Source: Bacteroidales bacterium
Lineage (GTDB): Bacteria > Bacteroidota > Bacteroidia > Bacteroidales > F082
Direction of reading: 5' to 3'
Assembly (NCBI GenBank): GCA_016936355.1
Contig: JAFGYB010000058.1
Coordinates: forward strand, 1 to 64,000
DNA length: 64,000 nucleotides
Part shown: positions 1 through 8,426 of the stretch, piece by piece
Layout: every line of letters starts with the position of its first letter
Position numbering within the stretch: the stretch's first letter is position 1
The notes under the pieces: generated by a model
What the model was told of the DNA's origin: nothing
Database searches by the model: none
Seen by the model: the letters and a program-made list of their open reading frames with translations, nothing else
Made by a program: the position numbers and the translations under genes

Positions 1-2
1 CT

Positions 3-2549
3 CATTATATACAAACTGCCGACATCAAAGCATCTGTCACTGAGAACTGGAATTCCGGCAAGGGCTTTTTACCCATAGGAAACGACAATACTCACTTTAC
101 CGGAACCTACAACGGACAAGGTTTTACTATAGATTCCATGTATATTAACAGGCAAGCATTAGATGAAATTGGAGTTTTTGGTCTTGCTGGCAAAAATTCT
201 ATGATAAAAAACGTTGCACTAACTAACCTAAGGGTTTACGGACATGATTATGTTGGAGGCTTGTCAGGGTATAGCTCAGGATCGGTACAAAAATGCCATA
301 GCAATGGAGTTGTTCTTGGGTATTCATATGTTGGAGGACTTGTTGGATTCGCGGATTATGACACAATACAAAAGTGCTATACTATTGGAAATGTTAAAGG
401 ATCATCCTCTGCTGGAGGACTTGTTGGATTTAATAGAGGCATGATACAAAAGAGTTTCTCTACTGCAAGTATTGCGCCAAGAATTAATCTTTATCATGCA
501 AGTAACTTTGGTGGTCTTGTAGGGGATATTACATCCGGAACGATACAAGACTGCTTTTCTTGGGGTGATGTTAACGGAAACAAATACATTGGGGGATTAG
601 TGGGGCTAATTCAGGTTGGAACAATACAAGACTGTTATGCTTTGAATAAAGTCACAGGAGTTACGGGTACAGGAGGCCTGACGGGATATGCAGCTGTCTC
701 TAACATACTTAACAGTTTTTGGAGTCTTACTTACTCGGGGCAGACAACGGGGGGATATAGCGGTGTAGCTAATGATACCACAGGGTCATACGGGCTTACA
801 TTCATGCAATTGATTACCCCGTCTACCTACATCAATGCAGGCTGGGATTTTCATTCGATTTGGAGTTTTTCTGAAACTACTCAAAATGCCACAAGTTATG
901 GAAGTAAACCTACTCCGGTTTTATTGGCAATGAATCCTATGGGCACTTGGACCGGAGACTTTTCCACTGACTGGAACGCAGCTGGAAACTGGGTTAATTG
1001 GATAATCCCTGACACGCTTGTGGATATTACCATTCCGGCCGGACGTTCTTACTACCCGGTCATTGATTCGGGAACTACCGTTAAAGCCTACAAAATATCT
1101 GTAAATAATGGGGCGACATTCAAGATTAGTACCGGGGGTGCAATGACCATCTCCGATTCTCTTGTCAACAACGGAACGTTCACCCTGGCTTCATCAGCTT
1201 CGGGCAATGGATCATTGATTGTGGATACAGCGGTCAGTGGAACGGGTAATTTCATTCGTCAGCAGTATATCCCCAACAATGACGGCTGGCACATGATTGC
1301 TTCACCTTCTCTGTCGGATACTATTATTGGTTCCGACTTTGTTCCTGCTCCTTCAGGTGGTATACTTGGTACTGACTTTGACTTCTATTCCTTTAATGAA
1401 GCGGTGTCGGCTTCCTGGGACAACATCCGGGCCACCGGTAATACGGTGAACACCGGTTTTGAAAAGGAATTTGATCCCGGTAAAGGTTATTTGGTGGCCT
1501 ATGCTGCTTCCTATGGAAAGACCATGCTGAACTTCAAAGGGAAGTTTAATGTCGGCGATGTAACCACACCCAACCTTACCGTTACTTCCGCTGACACCTG
1601 GGCCGGTTGGAATTTGATTGGTAATCCCTATACTTCAGCCATTGACTGGAATAAGGCCAATAAATCAGCCTTTGCCGATAACTTTGCCTATGTCTACGAT
1701 CCCAACAAAGCAGGCGGAGCCGGTTATGTTACCGTGGACGGTACCACTTCAGGAGCGTTGATTGCTCCGGGACAGGGTTTCTTTGTGGATGTTAATACCC
1801 CGGGTAGTTTCACCTTTACCCACAGCATGCAAATACATCATACTTCCTCGGTGTTGAAAACAGATGCCGTAAGCAATGATGTCACCCTGCGTCTGAGTTC
1901 AGGTAGTAATAAATACGATGAAACTACAGTTCGGATTGTCAGTGGTTCAGACACCAAAAGAGACAGAACCGATGCCTTGCAGATGAACAGTCTGGATAAA
2001 AGTGTACCACAGCTCTGGTCCTATACTTCCGACAGTGTGGCCGTATCCATTAACTCTTATCCGGTGATTGATTCTGTACAAAAAGTACAGATGGGAGTAT
2101 ATATTCCATCTGATGGTTCTTATAGCATTAGCTTACAAAAACAAACCGGAGATTTTGGCAACGAACAGGTGATCCTGGAAGACTTAAGCAATGGAACGAA
2201 AACCAATTTAAGTCAAAGCGGGAACTATACATTCAATGCTTCCAAGGGGGACAGCAAACAGTTCATCTTGTTTGTAACCGGAACCATGGGTATTAACAAC
2301 CCCACTGCCAACAACACAACGCTGTTGTATGCTTACCAAAGCAGGGTGTTCATCCAGAATAAAGACAACAGTCCGATCACCGGTCAGGTGAAAATCTACA
2401 ACCTGCTGGGACAGGTAGTGTATCAGAAACAGGTCAGTGAAACTTCAAGAGTGGTGTTAAACCCCAATGTAACCACAGGCATCTACATTGTCAGGTTACA
2501 GGATAACAAGGGAAATGTACTCACTAAGAAAGTGTCGATTAGTGAATAA
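3..2549 (+). CDS. T9SS-exported GLUG-repeat surface protein (5' partial)
   Basis: The reading frame is open from base 3, so the true start lies before the window. Seen: a GLUG-type repeat region from the first residues to roughly base 800, with recurring GGLVG/GGLSG blocks each followed by a Q(K/D)C(Y/F) stretch, as in beta-helical adhesins. A middle segment starts near base 940 with a TWTGDFSTDWNAAGNW block, typical of Bacteroidota surface proteins. The last ~75 residues form a T9SS sorting domain (KIYNLLGQVVYQ, then GIYIVRLQDNKGNVLTKKVSI). Known of the family: such proteins cross the outer membrane through T9SS and are anchored or released at the surface. The GLUG part looks somewhat more AT-rich than the rest, which may reflect module exchange. 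The ligand is unknown. Confidence 0.9.
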   Translation, partial: HYIQTADIKASVTENWNSGKGFLPIGNDNTHFTGTYNGQGFTIDSMYINRQALDEIGVFGLAGKNSMIKNVALTNLRVYGHDYVGGLSGYSSGSVQKCHSNGVVLGYSYVGGLVGFADYDTIQKCYTIGNVKGSSSAGGLVGFNRGMIQKSFSTASIAPRINLYHASNFGGLVGDITSGTIQDCFSWGDVNGNKYIGGLVGLIQVGTIQDCYALNKVTGVTGTGGLTGYAAVSNILNSFWSLTYSGQTTGGYSGVANDTTGSYGLTFMQLITPSTYINAGWDFHSIWSFSETTQNATSYGSKPTPVLLAMNPMGTWTGDFSTDWNAAGNWVNWIIPDTLVDITIPAGRSYYPVIDSGTTVKAYKISVNNGATFKISTGGAMTISDSLVNNGTFTLASSASGNGSLIVDTAVSGTGNFIRQQYIPNNDGWHMIASPSLSDTIIGSDFVPAPSGGILGTDFDFYSFNEAVSASWDNIRATGNTVNTGFEKEFDPGKGYLVAYAASYGKTMLNFKGKFNVGDVTTPNLTVTSADTWAGWNLIGNPYTSAIDWNKANKSAFADNFAYVYDPNKAGGAGYVTVDGTTSGALIAPGQGFFVDVNTPGSFTFTHSMQIHHTSSVLKTDAVSNDVTLRLSSGSNKYDETTVRIVSGSDTKRDRTDALQMNSLDKSVPQLWSYTSDSVAVSINSYPVIDSVQKVQMGVYIPSDGSYSISLQKQTGDFGNEQVILEDLSNGTKTNLSQSGNYTFNASKGDSKQFILFVTGTMGINNPTANNTTLLYAYQSRVFIQNKDNSPITGQVKIYNLLGQVVYQKQVSETSRVVLNPNVTTGIYIVRLQDNKGNVLTKKVSISE

Positions 2550-2561
2550 TTAAAAGATGGT

Positions 2562-2664
2562 GTCATTACGCGGAGTCCGGTGAAACGGGACGACAAAGCA
2601 ATCTGTATTTGGAAAAGATCGCTTCGTCTACCGATCAATCGGCCTCTCGCGATAGGGACGGCCT
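2562..2664. repeat. Palindromic intergenic repeat (REP/MITE-like)
   Basis: The gap behind the T9SS gene holds an imperfect hairpin: GACAAAGCAATCT (2592-2604) pairs 11 of 13 bases with AGATCGCTTCGTC (2616-2628) around an 11-base loop. Outer sequences GTCATTACGCGGAGTCCGG and the GGCC...GGCC block before a T run flank it. The core resembles the GACGAAGCAATC palindromes often seen between genes in Bacteroidota and other phyla. The final GGCC-loop-GGCC-TTTTT may also act as a weak terminator. Confidence 0.6.
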
Positions 2665-2695
2665 TTTTAAATGCAGAAAATAAATAATAAAAAAC

Positions 2696-2932
2696 ATGAA
2701 AAAGCTCATTCAAATTCTCTTCTTCTCAATGTTTCTGATATTGGGAGTACAACAAATCCAGGCGCAAACAGCATCTCCCCCGCCTCCTCCCTCGGGTACG
2801 GGCAGCAGCGGCAGCTCAACGGCAGGAGGAGGTGCCCCCATCGGCAGCGGACTCTTTATCCTGCTGGGACTGGCAGGAGTTTATGGGGCTTTTAAAATCT
2901 ATCAGGTTAAGAAAAAAGGGGAAATGCTTTGA
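2696..2932 (+). CDS. Small membrane protein with PID-CTERM-like sorting tail
   Basis: A 78-residue protein. Residues 1-24 are a signal peptide (KKLIQILFFSMFLILGVQQIQAQ). Residues 27-46 are a Pro then Gly/Ser linker (SPPPPPSG...). Residues 47-70 hold GAPIGSGLFILLGLAGVYGAFK, a single hydrophobic helix, followed by a basic tail (KIYQVKKKG). This layout resembles the short Bacteroidota C-terminal signals called PID-CTERM, except that the usual Pro-Val/Ile-Asp is Pro-Ile-Gly here. It follows a T9SS substrate gene on the same strand, separated by the palindromic repeat. The whole protein is little more than two sorting signals joined by a linker. The function is unknown. Confidence 0.7.
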   Translation: MKKLIQILFFSMFLILGVQQIQAQTASPPPPPSGTGSSGSSTAGGGAPIGSGLFILLGLAGVYGAFKIYQVKKKGEML

Positions 2933-2985
2933 ATCAAATAAAAAGGGCAAGTTGTTGTAAGTATGGTAATTGTTTTAAAGTAGAA

Positions 2986-3471
2986 TTAAAACAACCTGCC
3001 GTGGGCCGTGTAAAAATAGATGATGCAAAGGAAGAACCCTTCCACCACAATGCCCACAATCATCATGGGAACGGCTTTCTTTTCGTGGTGGTAGTATTTT
3101 CTCAGCAGAAAGGCACCTACCGGCAACGATAGCAAAACGGGTGTCAGGGCAATGATGCCCCACATGCCGTAATTCCGGCGCAATTTCACCACCATTCGGT
3201 TTCTTTTGATGAAGATCCGGTTGCGTGGTTTTTTTCTTTTGATGCGAATTTTAGGTCTTTTCAGGTCGGATACTTCAGCCAGCCAGTGGAAGAACTGTAC
3301 CACTTTCCCGGCAAACAGATAATAAAGGGTGAAAGCAATAGATCCGCCGATGGCTGCGGCAATAAAATCTTCCCAGAATCCCACACCAATGGCCACACCA
3401 TACAGCGGCGCATAAAAGTATTTGATCATGGCCAGCAGAAAAACCTGTGAGATTTTGAAATAGGAAGTCAT
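2986..3471 (-). CDS. Small integral membrane protein, unknown function
   Basis: A 161-residue protein. Seen: hydrophobic segments near residues 10-32 and 34-56, a very basic central loop (residues ~68-100: LKRPKIRIKRKKPRNR and following), then two more membrane segments (~102-125 and ~135-155). The later part (GIIALTPVLLSLPVGAFLLRKYY) loosely resembles small multidrug-export-like proteins, but I would not assign transport on that. ATG at 3471 is used, with a TAnnTTTG box 32 bases upstream. It lies behind xdhC on the same strand, 70 bases away, with its own promoter box, so it need not belong to the xanthine dehydrogenase operon. Confidence 0.7.
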   Translation of the reverse strand: MTSYFKISQVFLLAMIKYFYAPLYGVAIGVGFWEDFIAAAIGGSIAFTLYYLFAGKVVQFFHWLAEVSDLKRPKIRIKRKKPRNRIFIKRNRMVVKLRRNYGMWGIIALTPVLLSLPVGAFLLRKYYHHEKKAVPMMIVGIVVEGFFLCIIYFYTAHGRLF

Positions 3472-3502
3472 CTAAATAGGCAAAAGTTTGTCTACAAAAG
3501 GG

Positions 3503-3510
3503 CAAAAATA
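3503..3510 (-). promoter_or_regulatory. -7 box of the small membrane protein gene
   Basis: On the minus strand this reads TATTTTTG, matching the Bacteroidota TAnnTTTG box, 32 bases before the ATG at 3471. No clear -33 TTTG was seen. Confidence 0.45.
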
Positions 3511-3541
3511 ATAGTTTTAGTGAATGGAGCCTGCGTTGTTG

Positions 3542-4513
3542 CTAATTTACTGTTTTACTGTTGTTTTTTACCTGAATAATCTGAGCCGCTATGCTAACGG
3601 CAATTTCTTCAGGGGTTTCGCTGTTGATGGGGACACCAATGGGCGAATGTACCTGTTCGAATAATTGAGGATTGACCCCTTCTTTGGTCAGATTTTCGTA
3701 TATGGTGCTCACTTTTTTGTTGCTTCCCATCATGCCCAGGTACCGGATATTTTTGCCCAGCATTTGTTTCAATACCTGTTCGTCGCTTTTGTGGGCAAAG
3801 GAAACGATCACCACATAAACATTGAATCCTTCCGGGACATACTGTCCGGCTTCCGGATAATGAATGATGTGTTTTTCGTGGGCAAAATGGTTTTCTTCAA
3901 AAGTATTCAGGTTGTTCCGGTTGTCGAGGACGATCACCCTGAAATCCAGCATACGGAACAGCTTGCTCACTGCCAGCCCTACATGACCGCCGCCAAAAAT
4001 ATAAATGGTGTCGGGCATACCGGTTTGTTCCTGATATTTCCATTCTTTTTCCGATACAATTTGTGAACAAACCTTTTGTTTCAGTTGTTTCCCTTCTTCG
4101 AAAAATATTTTTCCGGGGGTCAGGTTCAGAACTCCTTTCGTTTGCTGCTCTGTTGTTTTACTAATTTGTTCCACAACGGGCATGTGATCCATGTTTAAAG
4201 GGTAAAAAAGAATCGTTTGATTTCCCGAACAGATCAGCCCTGATTTGTTTTCTTCCGCGTCCGGTTCGTGGTCCTGAAAAAGGAGATACGGTTTCAGTGA
4301 TTGCTTTTGTTTCAATTCTTTTTTGGCTCTTTCCACCAGCCGGTGTTCCATGGCTCCGCCACCGATGGAGCCGGTCAGTTGTCCGTCGGCAGAAACGGCC
4401 AGTTTGAAGCCGGTTTTTCCCGGACTGCTCCCGTGCCACTCCATAACCGTCATCAGCATCACCGGTTGGTCCTCATTCAGTCTGTCGCGGATAAAAGAAA
4501 AAAGCGTTTCCAT
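3542..4513 (-). CDS. xdhC: XdhC-type molybdenum cofactor insertion protein
   Basis: A 323-residue XdhC/CoxI family protein. Known role: binds the molybdenum cofactor, promotes its sulfuration and delivers it to apo-xanthine dehydrogenase in the cytosol. Seen: the N-terminal domain with GSSPGKTGFKLAVS and GSIGGGAMEHRLVERA (residues ~29-64), then a C-terminal Rossmann domain with IYIFGGGHVGLAVSKLFRML (~171-190) and YLGMMGSNKK (~258-267). The cofactor-binding Cys region is visible as GLICSGNQTI (~117-126). It is the third gene of xdhA-xdhB-xdhC, nine bases behind xdhB, in the usual order for a bacterial xanthine dehydrogenase operon. Confidence 0.93.
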   Translation of the reverse strand: METLFSFIRDRLNEDQPVMLMTVMEWHGSSPGKTGFKLAVSADGQLTGSIGGGAMEHRLVERAKKELKQKQSLKPYLLFQDHEPDAEENKSGLICSGNQTILFYPLNMDHMPVVEQISKTTEQQTKGVLNLTPGKIFFEEGKQLKQKVCSQIVSEKEWKYQEQTGMPDTIYIFGGGHVGLAVSKLFRMLDFRVIVLDNRNNLNTFEENHFAHEKHIIHYPEAGQYVPEGFNVYVVIVSFAHKSDEQVLKQMLGKNIRYLGMMGSNKKVSTIYENLTKEGVNPQLFEQVHSPIGVPINSETPEEIAVSIAAQIIQVKNNSKTVN

Positions 4514-4522
4514 CTTTGTGAA

Positions 4523-6820
4523 TTATTTAAAAACATTAACGGATTTCAGTTGCTTTTTGGCGGTCGCTTCTTTTTTCTGATACAGCCCCATCAGTACTTT
4601 CTCGGGTGTAAGAGGAGCATCAAACTCTTTAAACTCCGGATTAAAGGCACGGACGGCATTCTGGATGGCAAAGTAAGCACCCAGCCCATACATCAGCGGG
4701 GGTTCACCTACGGCTTTCGATTTCAGAATAGCCAGGGGATGCCCCGACGTTTTCAATGGTTTTACCTTCAATACGGATGGAACCGCGTATATATCGGGAA
4801 CTTTGTAAGTGGATAGACTGTTGGACAGCAATCGCCCTTCGGCATCATAAGCGAGTTCTTCCATCGTGGCATACCCGATTCCCTGCACAATGCCGCCTTC
4901 GGCTTGTCCCAGGTCAAGGATGGGGTTCATGCTTTTGCCGAAATCGTGGATCACATCCACTTCATCAATTTCATAGGTGCCCCGGATCACATCCACGGTT
5001 ACTTCGTAGAAGGCCAGTCCGTACACATGATAGGCGAACGGATGACCTTTCCCAGCCGCCTTATCAAAATGGATGACCGGGGTGGCGTAATGCCCGTTTT
5101 CTGTCAGATTTATACGGCTTAGAAAGGCTTTCTGGATGAGTTTTTCCCAGTTCCATTCCGTTGCATTGCCATTGACGAGTACCTGTTCGTTTAAAAACTC
5201 AATCTGGGTTGCCGGAATATTCAACAGGTTTGAAGCCAGTGCCTTCAGTCTTCGCAACAGGGCCGAACAGGCAATTTGCAGGGCTTTTCCATTCAGGTCG
5301 GCACCGGAACTGGCCGCTGTGGGAGAAGTGTTGGCCACGCGTGACGTATTGGTGGTTTCCAGTTTGATGCGGCCGGGCTTGATACCCAACGTCTGTTCCG
5401 TCACCTGCAGCATTTTCGTGTTCACACCCTGTCCCATTTCAATGGCTCCCGTACTGACTCCCACACTGCCGTCGCTGTAAATGTGTACCAGTGCCCGGGC
5501 CTGGTTCATAGACGTATTGGTAAACGAGATGCCAAATGCGATGGGCATAAATGCCCAACCCTTTTTCAACAACGTGTTCTGGCTGTTGAATTGTTCAATT
5601 TCTTTTTGTTTTTTAATGAACCCGTATTCTTTGTGCGCTGCTTTCCAGATCTTTTGCAGGTTCACTTTTTTGGCTTTTTGTCCGTAATAGAACACATCGT
5701 TGTCTTTGATGAAGTTCTTTTCCTGGATCACAGCAGCCGGAACACCCAGTTCCATAGCGGCTTTAGCAATGGCTGACTCGATCACAAACATGCCCTGCGG
5801 ACCGCCGAATCCACGGAAAGCCGTATTGGGCGGCAGGTTGGTTTTGCAGCTGTGGACCGTTGATTTTACGTGCGGTATATAGTAAGCGTTGGTGGTGTGA
5901 AACAGCGTCCGTTCGGTTATGGCCGGGCTTAGGTCGTTGGCAGCACCTCCGTTCTGAAAATATTCCACTTCATAAGCCAGAATTTTCAAATCCTTGGACA
6001 AGCCTATCCTGAAATCCGATGAATAGGGATGTCGTTTTCCGGTCATGTGCAGGTCGTCGTGTCGTGAAAGTACTACTTTCACCGGCTTTTTCAGCAGATG
6101 TGCAGCCAGTGCCGACATCACTGCCCACGGAGTGGCCTGGTCTTCCTTACCGCCGAACCCACCACCCAGCCGAACCACATCCACCTGAATGCGGTGCATG
6201 GGAAGGGCCAGTACTTTGGCAATGGTGCGCTGTATGGCTGTGGGACTCTGCGTGGACGAATGAACCATCAGGTTTTCCGTTTCCATAGGATAGCTGTAGG
6301 CCCCCTGTGTTTCCAGATACAGGTGTTCTTGACCGGCCTGTTCTGTACTACCCGTGAAAACATAGGCGCACCGGTCCCATTGCTTCTCGGGATGACCGGC
6401 AGCAAAAGTACGCGGTGGCAGCAGGTACGATCCATTGGCCGCTGCTTCGCGCGGATCGGTGATGGCTTTTAATTTCTTGTATTTTATGTTGACTTTTTCC
6501 CGGGCTTCCCGGCCGGCACGTTCACTTGTGGCTACGATCAGGGCAATGGGTTGGCCAATGAAATGTACGGTATCTTCCGCAAAAAGTCCTTCGTCGGCTA
6601 CAATACCGCCAATTTGATTTTCACCGGGAATGTCTTTATAAGTGAATATTTTGATCACTCCGGGATCATTTTCTGCCTCCTGTAGATCAATATCGAGTAT
6701 TTTTCCATGTGCCACTTCTGAACCCACTACCACACCGAACAAGCTGTCTTGTCGGAGGGGCAAATCATCGAGGTAAAGCGATTTCCCGGTCACATGTCCA
6801 TTGGAATCAATGTTTTTCAT
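4523..6820 (-). CDS. xdhB: Xanthine dehydrogenase, molybdopterin-binding subunit
   Basis: A 765-residue large subunit of the molybdenum hydroxylase family. It oxidises hypoxanthine to xanthine and xanthine to urate in the cytosol, passing electrons to the XdhA iron-sulfur and FAD centres. Seen: the N-terminal a/b hammerhead (GHVTGKSLYLDDLP), VRLGGGFGGKEDQA (~215-228), the cofactor loop TAFRGFGGPQGMFVIE (~327-342), GAIEMGQGVNTKM (~470), and the catalytic Glu in KAVGEPPLMYGLGAYFAI near the C-terminus. The length is normal for the family. Its ATG overlaps the xdhA stop by 4 bases (ATGA), which points to coupled translation. Aldehyde oxidase-like specificity is possible but the xdhA/xdhC context favours purines. 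Confidence 0.95.
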   Translation of the reverse strand: MKNIDSNGHVTGKSLYLDDLPLRQDSLFGVVVGSEVAHGKILDIDLQEAENDPGVIKIFTYKDIPGENQIGGIVADEGLFAEDTVHFIGQPIALIVATSERAGREAREKVNIKYKKLKAITDPREAAANGSYLLPPRTFAAGHPEKQWDRCAYVFTGSTEQAGQEHLYLETQGAYSYPMETENLMVHSSTQSPTAIQRTIAKVLALPMHRIQVDVVRLGGGFGGKEDQATPWAVMSALAAHLLKKPVKVVLSRHDDLHMTGKRHPYSSDFRIGLSKDLKILAYEVEYFQNGGAANDLSPAITERTLFHTTNAYYIPHVKSTVHSCKTNLPPNTAFRGFGGPQGMFVIESAIAKAAMELGVPAAVIQEKNFIKDNDVFYYGQKAKKVNLQKIWKAAHKEYGFIKKQKEIEQFNSQNTLLKKGWAFMPIAFGISFTNTSMNQARALVHIYSDGSVGVSTGAIEMGQGVNTKMLQVTEQTLGIKPGRIKLETTNTSRVANTSPTAASSGADLNGKALQIACSALLRRLKALASNLLNIPATQIEFLNEQVLVNGNATEWNWEKLIQKAFLSRINLTENGHYATPVIHFDKAAGKGHPFAYHVYGLAFYEVTVDVIRGTYEIDEVDVIHDFGKSMNPILDLGQAEGGIVQGIGYATMEELAYDAEGRLLSNSLSTYKVPDIYAVPSVLKVKPLKTSGHPLAILKSKAVGEPPLMYGLGAYFAIQNAVRAFNPEFKEFDAPLTPEKVLMGLYQKKEATAKKQLKSVNVFK

Positions 6821-8229
6821 GAGCTTGCCGTTTGGTGGATGAGTTCGGAAAAATGAATGGTATCGGGGAACAGTTTCACGAAATGGGCAAAAAACAACTG
6901 TCTCAACAGTAAACTCTTGTATTCTTTTGATCCCCGGATGTCGCTGATGGGAGCAATTTCGTTCATCAACACCTGTGCGGCTTCCCGAACGGTTTCCGAC
7001 GATACGGGTTTCCCGGCAAGGAAGGAATTGGTTTGTTGGGCATAAAAAGGATAAGGAAATACGCCGCCGGCTGCCAGCGTTGCTTTTGTAATGGTTCCTT
7101 TTTTTACCGTGAGATGCAGCGCTGTGTTGACACTGGCAATATCCAGGTGGGTTCGTTTGCTCACTTTTTCGAAATTGAAAACGCTGTAGACTGTCGGGAG
7201 TTCGAAGGAGACTTTTTCGATACGTTCGTTTTGAAGCAATGCCGTTTGTTTGTATCCTTTGTAAAATTCCCGCAAAGGAATTTCCCTCTCCTTCTTTTCT
7301 TTTTTCAGGTGTACTGTGGAATCCAGTGCCAGGAAAAGGGCCACCAGATCGGCAATGGGGGAAGCATTTACAATGTTGCCGGCAAGGGTTCCCATGTTGC
7401 GCACCGGTTCGGAGGAAATCAGTTTGAAATATTGTTTTAAATCCGGAAAATAGTTAATCAGTTGATCGTTTTCCATCAGCCGACTGGCTGTGACTGAGGC
7501 TCCCACAAAACAGCGATTGCCTGAAAACGTGATCTGTTTCATTTCGGAACGATCGCGGGTCAGATGCAAATCAGCATAATACAGGGCATCCGCTTTTTGA
7601 ACAAACAGATCCGTTCCACCCCCCACAGCGATTCCAGGCTTCCTGGTTTCCTGTGTTTTAATCTGTTCCAGTTTTTCGGGAATAGTCAGAAAATAGTCCG
7701 GTACAAAACCGTGTTTCACCAACCAGTGTGTGGTGTTGTTCAGATCCTTTCCCTTCAGGTTTTGATTGATATCTTCGGCGGCCAGTTCGATGGACTTGTA
7801 TCCGGTGCAACGACAAATATTTCCACTGACGGAGGCGATCGTTTTTTGGGTGTCCGAGTTTTCTTTTTTCAAGCTGTGTGCTGTCAGCGCCATGATAAAT
7901 CCCGGCGTACAGAATCCGCATTGCGTCGCGGCCCGGTCGGACATGGCCTGTTGAACCGGTGAAAGGTTTTCTTGTTCAATCCCTTCGATGGTGACAATAT
8001 GTTTTCCCTGTACATTGCCCAGTGGAGTAAGGCACGATAAAATACTCTGATATTCAACAGTTCCGTTGTTTAAAGTGCCTTCCAGCACGGTACAGGCTCC
8101 GCAATCTCCTTCCCGGCATCCGATTTTCGTTCCCGTCAGACGTTGCCTGGAGCGAATAAAGTCTATGAGCACCATCCCTTCCGGTTGATCCGTTTCAATG
8201 AGCTCATTATTGAGGATAAATAAAATCAT
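6817..8229 (-). CDS. xdhA: Xanthine dehydrogenase, FeS/FAD subunit
   Basis: A 470-residue subunit with two [2Fe-2S] clusters and an FAD domain. Seen: plant-type ferredoxin motif GCREGDCGACTVLEG (residues ~37-51), second cluster TQCGFCTPGF and GNICRCTGYKS (~102-145), then the FAD-binding domain with IAVGGGTDLFVQ and RNMGTLAGNIVNASPIADLV, and the C-terminal CO dehydrogenase flavoprotein domain. Start choice: the frame is open to a TTG at 8250, but the family begins MI-FILNN, matching the ATG at 8229, and a TAnnTTTG box covers 8248-8255. It is the first gene of the xdhABC operon. A small subunit fused with FAD domain is the bacterial XdhA form. Confidence 0.94.
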   Translation of the reverse strand: MILFILNNELIETDQPEGMVLIDFIRSRQRLTGTKIGCREGDCGACTVLEGTLNNGTVEYQSILSCLTPLGNVQGKHIVTIEGIEQENLSPVQQAMSDRAATQCGFCTPGFIMALTAHSLKKENSDTQKTIASVSGNICRCTGYKSIELAAEDINQNLKGKDLNNTTHWLVKHGFVPDYFLTIPEKLEQIKTQETRKPGIAVGGGTDLFVQKADALYYADLHLTRDRSEMKQITFSGNRCFVGASVTASRLMENDQLINYFPDLKQYFKLISSEPVRNMGTLAGNIVNASPIADLVALFLALDSTVHLKKEKKEREIPLREFYKGYKQTALLQNERIEKVSFELPTVYSVFNFEKVSKRTHLDIASVNTALHLTVKKGTITKATLAAGGVFPYPFYAQQTNSFLAGKPVSSETVREAAQVLMNEIAPISDIRGSKEYKSLLLRQLFFAHFVKLFPDTIHFSELIHQTASS

Positions 8230-8247
8230 GTTTGTGGCATAAGTACA

Positions 8248-8255
8248 CAAAATTA
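8248..8255 (-). promoter_or_regulatory. -7 box of the xdhABC operon
   Basis: Minus strand reads TAATTTTG. A transcript starting about 7 bases downstream would have a leader of roughly a dozen bases before the ATG at 8229, which also argues against the TTG at 8250. Confidence 0.5.
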
Positions 8256-8375
8256 CATAAAAAAGGGATTTTTGTTTCTAAGTCCCCGAATATGGAAAGA
8301 TTCTCTGCTATCCGAAAACTTTTCCCCATCTTTTGGAAAAAAGATAAGTTCCGGGCCGGATATAAGTTTTAGTAT

Positions 8376-8407
8376 TCTGTCAGCAGTTTAAAATTTCGCT
8401 ACATTTG
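8376..8407 (+). promoter_or_regulatory. Promoter of the acylase gene
   Basis: TACATTTG at 8400-8407 matches TAnnTTTG. TCTG at 8376-8379, 20 bases upstream, is a near match to the -33 TTTG at normal spacing. The ATG follows at 8427. Confidence 0.5.
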
Positions 8408-8426
8408 GTTCTCAAAATAATTTGTT

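Noticed and set aside
3542-8229. The xdh cluster as part of a larger purine-degradation island
   Set aside because: Neighbouring genes (acylase, membrane proteins, T9SS protein) are unrelated; only the three xdh genes belong together.
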